From positions 310,001 to 374,000 of the forward strand of contig NZ_FOFZ01000003.1 in NCBI RefSeq assembly GCF_900111075.1: a DNA stretch of 64,000 bases, in the 5' to 3' direction. Source of the DNA: Flavobacterium frigoris (lineage in GTDB: Bacteria; Bacteroidota; Bacteroidia; Flavobacteriales; Flavobacteriaceae). The notes under the pieces were generated by a model. The model did not search any database. It was not told the DNA's origin and saw nothing but the letters and a program-made list of their open reading frames with translations. Made by a program: the position numbers and the translations under genes. Positions 51,603 through 59,900 of the stretch are shown here, in pieces. Positions within the stretch are counted from its first letter, which is position 1; every line of letters begins with the position of its first letter.

Positions 51603-52001
51603 ATGGAAATTGATAAAATTAAAGTAGAAATCGAAAAAAAGTATCAGAAGTGGAAACTAGTTCCTAGCGGAATAGAGGATTTTACAACTGCCGAGATATA
51701 TGAAAGTTCAGTCCGCTCCATCATAATTGACTACTGTGAAGCGAAAGGCTATGAGGTGGAAGGATTCCCTTTTCAAAAAAGAATATTGGGAATAACAGAC
51801 GATTACTATGATGAAGACTATTTTTGTTTCTGGCGGTACGTTAAATATCTCGATGTTCTCGCCACTACAAACGAGGATGTTTTGGAGCTTTTATATTTTT
51901 ACTCCCGTACTTTTTGGAAAGATTGCGAAATATCGAAAGATGATTATAGAAAAGACCTATTAGCATATATTAGAGCGAATATTTACGATGTAGAATTTTA
52001 A
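51603..52001 (+). CDS. 132-residue hypothetical protein
   Basis: This acidic, aromatic-rich soluble protein reads KYQKWKLVPSGIEDFTTAEI and YDEDYFCFWRYVKYLDVL. No family or motif is recognised. Spacing of 4 bases upstream supports its place in the accessory operon. Confidence 0.6.
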   Translation: MEIDKIKVEIEKKYQKWKLVPSGIEDFTTAEIYESSVRSIIIDYCEAKGYEVEGFPFQKRILGITDDYYDEDYFCFWRYVKYLDVLATTNEDVLELLYFYSRTFWKDCEISKDDYRKDLLAYIRANIYDVEF

Positions 52002-52051
52002 AAATAATGGTGCTCATAAAATTAAAAAAAGTACAACCAAATAATATAAAA

Positions 52052-53422
52052 ATGAAAAAAGCATTCACAATAGTAGTGACAATAGTATGTTTTTCAGTGT
52101 ATTCACAACAAAAATCAATGAGCTTAACTGCTGAAGATGTAATAAACAACAAGCTAACAAATTCACTTAAAATAGTAGAAGAAAAAAGTATCGATATTCC
52201 AATTTACAAAGATACATTGGTGGAGACCAGGGATTACAAAGAGATGTTTGCGGAGTTGAATCGATATAAAAAAGAGTATGACCAATGGTTAAAATTAAAA
52301 AAAAGCAATGAAGCATTCAACGCTGATATTAAAACAATTATAAACAATCTAGAAACTTATAGTAAGTCAAAAGAGAAATATGAAACAACAAAACCGCTGA
52401 TTGATGAAGCACAGCATTTAATACTGAAAAATAAAATTTACTATCACGATCGCTATGGCAGAACCAACAATGAGCTCATTATACTTTCCCCTAATGGTAA
52501 GAAACCTCAAAAAACAAGGACTTTATTTGATACCCCGGATTATGAAACTCCACTTGAAAGATGTCTTTTTTATTGTAAATCAATAAAAAAGCTGGAAGAA
52601 CCTTATAAAGACTTACGTGTCATCAGATATCAGGAATTTGAAAAACAATTAGCTGCTACACAACAATTCGAAACGATTCGAGTGCCAAGCAATAAAACTG
52701 TTATGGCAAAACGTTTACTACGGGTCGATACTGCAATTATACAAGAATCTGAACTTATTGGAACTTTTACTATTTCCGAATCAAAATATGCCGTTTTACT
52801 CGAATCAGAAGGTCATGCCAATAACGAACTTATAGAAGTAGCATTATTAAATCCAAAAGCGACTAAAACAAAAAATATAGGATCTGAAATATTCACAAAT
52901 GTTGTTACGGGAATAAAGTACTTTTCTGGAAACACGGAAATAGTACAAAACATAGAATTACAAAAAAAATTAGTAGTAGAGGCACAACAAACCAAGAGAG
53001 ATTTAAGTAAATATGGGACAGTCTACTATGATAAAGAACGAGAAACAGATATGCTAAAAATACAAACTGGAGCTCTCAAGCTTTCCAGTTATAATCCAGA
53101 GGACATCGCTCAATTTGTTTCAATATACAATTCTTTATATGGTAGATATAGTAGTGTTTTAAATCAAATGCTTGCGCATATATCCATACTTAAAAAGTAT
53201 TATACACTTCATAGGGTACAAGGTAGAAATATGTCACAAACTAATATAAATGCCTGGATTAAAGCGGTTAAATCAGCAGTACCAATAAGGACATCAATGC
53301 AAGGAATTATTATGAATGAGCATTTTGGTGATTTCGGTTTTTATCCAAATTTGAAATACGAAGGAAGGCATGAAGATTTTGATTTATACTACAATGCTTC
53401 GTTGAGTATATTGGGACTTTAA
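52052..53422 (+). CDS. secreted hypothetical protein
   Basis: The ATG at 52052 is preferred (456 residues) because it opens a signal peptide, MKKAFTIVVTIVCFSVYSQQ; an earlier ATG would bury it. The mature part is highly charged and helical, with coiled-coil-like stretches (NRYKKEYDQWLKLKKSNEAF, QQTKRDLSKYGTVYYD). It should be exported to the periplasm. No enzyme motif is seen. A secreted protein is unusual in this run of cytoplasmic accessory genes. Confidence 0.7.
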   Translation: MKKAFTIVVTIVCFSVYSQQKSMSLTAEDVINNKLTNSLKIVEEKSIDIPIYKDTLVETRDYKEMFAELNRYKKEYDQWLKLKKSNEAFNADIKTIINNLETYSKSKEKYETTKPLIDEAQHLILKNKIYYHDRYGRTNNELIILSPNGKKPQKTRTLFDTPDYETPLERCLFYCKSIKKLEEPYKDLRVIRYQEFEKQLAATQQFETIRVPSNKTVMAKRLLRVDTAIIQESELIGTFTISESKYAVLLESEGHANNELIEVALLNPKATKTKNIGSEIFTNVVTGIKYFSGNTEIVQNIELQKKLVVEAQQTKRDLSKYGTVYYDKERETDMLKIQTGALKLSSYNPEDIAQFVSIYNSLYGRYSSVLNQMLAHISILKKYYTLHRVQGRNMSQTNINAWIKAVKSAVPIRTSMQGIIMNEHFGDFGFYPNLKYEGRHEDFDLYYNASLSILGL

Positions 53423-53566
53423 ATGCTACGCTTGTTAAAATTAGACGACCTAATTGATTAAAAAATGATTTGAATTCATGTATTTTTACAAACACACATA
53501 CAGTTTATATCAAATTGGTTTTCCATAAAAAAAAGAAAAAAATTGTATTTAAGATAAATAGAGAAT

Positions 53567-54637
53567 ATGACAATTGAAAATAAACCCAAAGTAACATTTA
53601 GATTGTATAATCAACTAAATTCAAGTTATTTTAACGTAATAGAAGGAAATGATGAAACAAAACAAACAAAAGGTTTAGGTATTGTTCTTTCTAAATCAGA
53701 AATAGCCTTAAAGATGTTTCTACAACTGCCAAAAATTAAAAAAGCAGTTTCAATCGATTTAAGTAGATATGATAGGGTAATCGTCAATTGTGAACTCATT
53801 TCGAAAAGCATAAACAAATATAGAATTGATATTTTAATCCGTTTTTATCATAAAAATATTTTATTGAAAGCAATTATCATTGAAGCAAAAAGTATTAATA
53901 AAAACATCAATTTTCTTGGCGCTAAAAAACAATTAGATAATTACTTAGATAATAATTTTTTTAATGAATTATCAAAAATTAATAAAAAGGACATTCTCAA
54001 AATCGTGTTAACTAAATACGATAGTATTTCAAATAACAGTGATACTATATCAATGGCTTGGGATGAAATTTTTTCAATGCTTTATCACAATAAAAATGAA
54101 GATGAACTAATCAATGATTACTTTAATTTTTTAATTAATATAAACGGAACCATGAAATTTTACGAAAAAGAAGTCTATTCCATTCCTTCAGCAAAATGGT
54201 CTAAAGAGGCAATTGATAAATTTTTTATATATGAATGTCCCAATAAGGGAAAATATGTAATAAAGCAAAAACCACTATATATCACTTTTAGAGAAAGTGG
54301 TGGCGGTGAAATGAAAAAATTATACAAAATAGAAGATATTATAATATTTAACCCATGTAATAACTATGATGATTTGATGGAGTCTGATAGTTACGATGAA
54401 AATATAAAAGAAAGAATCCAAGAATATTTTCAATATATGTGGGATAACAAAATCTGGAATGATAATAAAAAACCAGACGAAGAAAAGCAGTTTTTTATTT
54501 TATCAAAAACTAATAACATTCAACTTGAACACAGTCCAAAGCCACAAAAAAACAACTCTTTTAGAGCATATTATGAATTATCAGATATTTTGAAAAACAA
54601 GATCGTAAATGCAACAGATATTCTTGAAGATATATAA
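53567..54637 (+). CDS. predicted PD-(D/E)XK nuclease
   Basis: This 356-residue protein shows a PD-(D/E)XK core in its N-terminal third: D88 in KYRIDILIRF, E106-A-K108 in AIIIEAKSI and Q122 in GAKKQLDNYL, at standard spacing. The C-terminal two-thirds is charged and not recognised. It is a free-standing gene with its own promoter region and a terminator at 54707. Lone restriction-like nucleases of this size are common in defence islands; a target is not predictable. Confidence 0.65.
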   Translation: MTIENKPKVTFRLYNQLNSSYFNVIEGNDETKQTKGLGIVLSKSEIALKMFLQLPKIKKAVSIDLSRYDRVIVNCELISKSINKYRIDILIRFYHKNILLKAIIIEAKSINKNINFLGAKKQLDNYLDNNFFNELSKINKKDILKIVLTKYDSISNNSDTISMAWDEIFSMLYHNKNEDELINDYFNFLININGTMKFYEKEVYSIPSAKWSKEAIDKFFIYECPNKGKYVIKQKPLYITFRESGGGEMKKLYKIEDIIIFNPCNNYDDLMESDSYDENIKERIQEYFQYMWDNKIWNDNKKPDEEKQFFILSKTNNIQLEHSPKPQKNNSFRAYYELSDILKNKIVNATDILEDI

Positions 54638-54706
54638 ATAGCTTTTACCTGCTGCGAAGGAAATAAGATAAATTAGTATAAAAAAAACATAAACGAGGAC
54701 AACAAC

Positions 54707-54733
54707 AAAGATTAGTTTTTAAGTCTAATCTTT
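54707..54733 (+). terminator. hairpin between nuclease and esterase genes
   Basis: AAAGATTAG pairs with CTAATCTTT around an 9-base T/A loop, 70 bases after the nuclease stop. No T run longer than three follows, so it may be weak. Confidence 0.5.
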
Positions 54734-54752
54734 AACTTTAGATAAAATTATT

Positions 54753-55253
54753 ATGAACATCCTATTCCTACACGGACTTGAGAGTAAATTAAGTCCCGAA
54801 AAAAGAACAATTCTGGAAAAGTACGGTGCTGTTATTGCACCCTACTTAGATTATAAATCCAATCCAAATATGATTCAGCATTTATTCGATACGTATCAAA
54901 CGCAAAATATCAATGTAATAATAGGCAGCAGCATGGGCGGTTTTGCAGGCTATCATTTAGCCAACAATTTAGGTGTTGGTGCTTTGTTATACAACCCGGC
55001 ATTGCCGTATATAGGTACTATTGAACAAATAGTTCCTGTAAACATAGCTATGAATCAATCTTTATTTATGCGAATTGTTTTAGGCGGTCAGGATACCGTT
55101 ATCAAGGCGAAAGACAATTTGACTTTTTTTGCACAAAATATTGCTGCTAAAACAGATTATACCATCGCAATAAAAAAGGACTTAGCACATCAAATTCCAG
55201 TTGCTGTTTTTGAAGAGGAAACAAAATCGTTTTTTAAGGAACTTTGCTATTAA
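54753..55253 (+). CDS. YqiA/YcfP-type alpha/beta hydrolase (UPF0227)
   Basis: This 166-residue small esterase-like protein opens MNILFLHGLESKLSPEK. The nucleophile elbow is GSSMGGFAGYHLA (Ser about 60), LVLGGQDTVIKA-like GGQDTV carries the acid, and DLAHQIP carries the His. This matches the UPF0227/YqiA group of short esterases. The substrate is unknown. It ends the accessory run after the second backbone. Confidence 0.82.
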   Translation: MNILFLHGLESKLSPEKRTILEKYGAVIAPYLDYKSNPNMIQHLFDTYQTQNINVIIGSSMGGFAGYHLANNLGVGALLYNPALPYIGTIEQIVPVNIAMNQSLFMRIVLGGQDTVIKAKDNLTFFAQNIAAKTDYTIAIKKDLAHQIPVAVFEEETKSFFKELCY

Positions 55254-55557
55254 ATAGTACTTTTATAAAAAATGAATTTAAAAAATGGCAATCTGAAAAA
55301 AAATCCGATGCCATTCTATTCGTGCGAAGTTGTTCCATTTAAATAGGAATTAAACCAATAATGGTACCGAGATTATTAAGATAAAAAATTCAAATTATTG
55401 TCTGAAATTCCTAAAACAAGTACCCTTTTACCAGTATAAGGTCTCGAACTAGTTATGTAAAAAAGGCAAAGACATTGTAAATTTTGGCAGAAAAACATTT
55501 GAATAAATCAAAATATCGCTTCACAAAATCATTTCATTTCTTTAAAAACCACAACCA
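55254..55557. other. gene-free spacer before the WYL regulator
   Basis: AT-rich sequence with no gene, clear hairpin or promoter match that I can support. Confidence 0.4.
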
Positions 55558-56460
55558 ATGTCCAAAAAACAGTTCATCAAACGACATCATTTAATTATCA
55601 ATAAGTTACGATCCAATCCTTGCTCTTTTAAAGAGCTGCAAAACTATTTAGTAAAACATTCAATAGATGAAGAGGAAAATTATGCAATCTCAAAGCGTAC
55701 GTATGACCGTGATATAATTGAAATACGGGAAATTTATAAAATCGAAATTGAATATAAACGTTCTCAAAATAGATATGAAATAGTGTCTGATGCCGATGAG
55801 GTTAAAACGGATAGAATTATCGAATCCTTTCAGATATTCAATGCTTTAAGTATTTCGGACTCTGTTTCCAATCATATAATTATTGAAAAGAGGAAAGCGA
55901 TTGGAGCCGAAAACATGCATGCTTTATTACATGCAATAAAAAATAAATTGGAGATACAATTTACGCATGAGAAATTTTGGAAAGCGAATAATGAAAAGAA
56001 AACACGTACTGTTTATCCTATAGCTTTAAAGGAAGCTCGAAACCGTTGGTATTTAATAGCTCAAGAAACAAAAGAGGGTGTTTTCAAAACATTTGGCCTA
56101 GACCGCATGTCTAATGTAGATATAAGCAGGAAAAAATTTGAAGCTCCACAAAATTTCGAACCAACAGAAAAATTCAAATATTCTTTTGGCATCGTCTCTG
56201 ACGGGACAAAACCCGAAAAAATTAAGCTTTGGCTTTCACACGGTCAGGCCGATTACATAAAATCACTTCCATTACACCATTCTCAAAAAATCGTTTCGGA
56301 AAACGAAAAAGAGTGTATTATGGAACTATTCTTGAGTCCAACCTATGATTTCATAATGGAATTACTTTCCATGGGTCAGGAGGTAAAAGTTTTGGAGCCG
56401 GAAAGTCTCAAAATCAAAATGATTCAAATGCTGGAGGCAACATTAAAACGATATAAATAA
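55558..56460 (+). CDS. WYL-domain transcriptional regulator
   Basis: This 300-residue protein has an N-terminal winged helix (KRHHLIINKLRSNPCSFKEL, ISKRTYDRDIIEIREIYKIE). The central WYL domain (about 120-195) includes RTVYPIALKEARNRWYLIAQ and FGLDRMSNVDI, and is followed by the usual C-terminal WCX extension (EKIKLWLS...VKVLEPESLKIKMIQML). WYL regulators bind nucleic-acid or nucleotide ligands and repress defence operons (as BrxR and CapW do). It directly precedes, by 490 bases, a large helicase system on the same strand, which is its likely target. Confidence 0.88.
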   Translation: MSKKQFIKRHHLIINKLRSNPCSFKELQNYLVKHSIDEEENYAISKRTYDRDIIEIREIYKIEIEYKRSQNRYEIVSDADEVKTDRIIESFQIFNALSISDSVSNHIIIEKRKAIGAENMHALLHAIKNKLEIQFTHEKFWKANNEKKTRTVYPIALKEARNRWYLIAQETKEGVFKTFGLDRMSNVDISRKKFEAPQNFEPTEKFKYSFGIVSDGTKPEKIKLWLSHGQADYIKSLPLHHSQKIVSENEKECIMELFLSPTYDFIMELLSMGQEVKVLEPESLKIKMIQMLEATLKRYK

Positions 56461-56950
56461 CATCGGTTGATTTCCCCGGTAATACGATCAATGCAAAATA
56501 CTAAACCATAAATACATAGAGTTTAGATAAAAAAGTTTTCATAATTCGTAAAACGCAAATGATCAGCACATTAAATTTATTGGAACTTTTAAATCTATTT
56601 ACACATCATTAATTCAATATCACTAAAAGTGGGTATTGGAAGTGAAGAAAAATCAGTGTTAATTTACGTTTTTGCAACCAAACGAGACCAAAGAGAATCA
56701 ATTGCTATGAAGAATCAAATTGTATATTCCCTTCTAAATACACCTAAATGCGGAAAACCGTAATGTAAAACCAATCACAAATTCTATTTTTGAACTTCCT
56801 AAATTGAAATTATTAAAGTTCTAAATAATGTAGGAAACATGTTCATTTTTTGAATAGGTTATCAGGTTAAAAACATTTAGATTTACAAAGTGTCTTTTTG
56901 ATAACTAAGTCAAAGTAAATATTAAATTATTTAAACAATTCTATCTTTTT
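56461..56950. other. regulatory spacer before the helicase system
   Basis: No gene is seen in 490 bases. It contains the 23-base repeat at 56616-56638 and a GGAAAACCGTAATGT sequence (56753-56767) that loosely resembles the reverse complement of the TTTACGGTTTCCCACA repeat. The WYL protein probably binds here. Confidence 0.4.
56616..56638 (-). repeat. 23-base palindromic intergenic repeat, copy 3
   Basis: Exact reverse complement of 3001-3023 and 44287-44309, core CACTAAAAGTGGGTATTG. It lies between the WYL regulator and the large helicase gene. Confidence 0.8.
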
Positions 56951-59900
56951 ATGAATATTTTCAAAGTACATAATCAAATTATAAGTGACTATAAATCATA
57001 TATCGAAAGTTTCCTTCTCATCAAAGATCAAAGAATTAAGAACGTAGTTAATAAAGAATTATCGGGAGGTAAATTATGGCCAGAGCCGCTTATTCAATTC
57101 AATCCAACCTTTGAAAAAGGAACTTCAATTAGTGAATTAGTAAAACATAATATCATCGACCACAGATTAAATGATGTTTTCAGAGGATATGATTTATATA
57201 AACATCAAGTTGAAGCTATAAAAAAGGGTGTTGAAGGAAAAAGTTTTATTGTGACTTCGGGGACAGGTTCTGGAAAGTCATTAACTTTTCTAGCAACTAT
57301 TTTTAGTGATTTATTAAAAAATGAATATACCGCAGGAATAAAGGCAATATTAGTCTATCCAATGAATGCTTTAATTAATTCTCAAGAGCAAGAAATCGAG
57401 AAATATGCTGCCAATTATTTAAAGCATACAGGTAATGAATTTCCATTAACTTTTGCAAAATATACAGGACAGGAAGCAGGAAATGATAGGATTAATATTA
57501 GAGAAACACCACCCGACATTTTACTGACAAATTACATGATGCTGGAGCTTATGATGACACGTGCATCAGAAAACTCAATGCGTGCATCAATATTTAAAAA
57601 CCTAAAGTATTTAGTTTATGATGAATTACATACGTATAGGGGAAGACAAGGTGCAGATGTATCATTGTTAAATAGAAGAATTCATGCTTCAACCCAAAAT
57701 GAAATTATTTGTGTTGGTACTTCTGCCACAATGGCTAGTGGAGGAACCATATTGGAGCAGAAACAAACAATTGCAAATGTTGGAAAACAGATTTTTGATA
57801 AAAACTTTGACACATCACAAATTATTGGTGAATATTTAGAAAACACAACCAATTCCAAGTTTATAAATTTAGGTGAATTAAAAAAGGCACTAAGAGAAGA
57901 TATAGATTTTAATGATAAACCGGAAAAATTTATTTCTAGTCCAATAGCAGTTTGGTTAGAAAATAGAATTGCTTTAAATGTTTTAGATGACGGTTACGTT
58001 CAAAGGGCCAAACCTCTTACTCTTCAAGATATTGCTAGCAAACTATCAGAGGATAGTGGTTATGATCTATCGTTATGCAAAGATAAATTGGTTCAATTCT
58101 TACAATGGACTGAAGCTTTAAATGAAGAAGCCTCCAAAATGGAAAATAGAAAAAGCTATCTTCCTTTTAAATTCCATCAATTTATTGCACAAACAGGAAA
58201 CGTTTCTGTAACATTAGACAATCCTGCAAATAGAGAGATAACACTAGATAATACTCTTTATATAAGGGATGAAAAGACTAATGAAGAGTTACATGTCTAC
58301 CCTGTTCTTTTCAGTCGTTATTCCGGTCATGAATTTATTTGTGTAAAAAAAGAGTACGATTCTGGCAAATTATTACCAAGATTACCAAGTGATTTACCCC
58401 AAAAAATATCAAAACAATCATTAAAAGGGAATAAAGAATTAGGAACGAAAAAAAGAGAGTTAGGATGGCTTGATTTTCCTGACGGTTACATACTATTTGA
58501 TAATGGCAGTGATATATGGAGCGACGATAAAATTATAGACTTACCAGAAACATGGAAAACAAAATCTGATGAAACTAAACTTGATAATTTTTACGAAACC
58601 AAGATTCCTCAACAAATTTGGATAGATAAAAAAGGTAATTTTACTGAAAATGAAGATAAATCCAAACAACTTGCTTGGTTTATACCATGTCATCTATTGC
58701 TAGACCCGACATCTGGTGTCATTTTCGATTCAAAAATACATGAGTTTACAAAATTAATGCGATTAGGTAATGAAGGACGTAGTACAGCTACAACTATTAC
58801 GGCATTAAGTACAATCAAAGCATTAAATGAACAAGGATTAGACGCAAGTCTACAAAAACTTTTAAGCTTTACGGATAACAGACAAGATGCATCATTGCAA
58901 TCAGGTCACTTCAATGACTTCATTTCTACAGTTCAACTAAGATCTGCTATATATTATGCATTAAAAGAAACTCCAGAAGGACTAAATGCTAGTAACATAG
59001 CAAATCGAGCAGCAATAATGCTAAATCTGAAAGAATTGGAATATGCGAGAAGGCCTGCTGATAATCCAAAATATCCAGATGAAAAAAATAAGGAAATGCT
59101 CGAAGAGTATTTATTTACAAGAATTATATACGATTTAAGAAGAGGTTGGAGATATAATACACCCAATCTGGAACAATGTGCTTTATTAAAAATTGATTAT
59201 AAAACAATTGATCAATTAGCCCGTGATGATGATGAATGGCAGAATATATTATTACTGAATAATCTTTCATTTGAAGAAAGGTTAGATATACTAAACCAAA
59301 TAATAACATATTTTAGAACCTCATATGCTTTAGATCATCGAAAATTAGAAGATACTAAAAGAGCAGAATTAGCCAATGAAATAAAAGACCGACTAAAAAC
59401 TGATAGTAATTGGTGTTTAGATGAAAACGAAAAAATTGAAGCTCCTGTCACCTTAATTCCAAGGGGAGTTGGAAAAACACCTTATGGTATTGAAGTTGCT
59501 GGATGTGGTCATTTAAGTGCGTTGGGGAAATATTTCAAAAGACAATTTATTAAGCATATGGGTGAATTGCCTTTTAGAGGTGACGAACTATCTGATTATA
59601 TGGTGCAGATTTATGAAATCATGAAATCGGCGCAAATACTACACAATATTGAAATTAAAGGCAGCAGAGGAACAGTCCAAGGATATCGACTTAGATTAGA
59701 TCAAGTGGTTTGGAAATTAGGAGATGAAAAAACTGTTGAGATAGACAAGGTTCGTATTAATGCAATTGAAGAAATAGAAATAGCTCCTAACAAATATTTT
59801 CAAAACTATTATAAAGTAAATTATTCTAGTTTGAATAAGAATATATACGGTGCCGAACATACTGGACAATTACCTTCCGCAGAAAGACAACAACGCGAAA

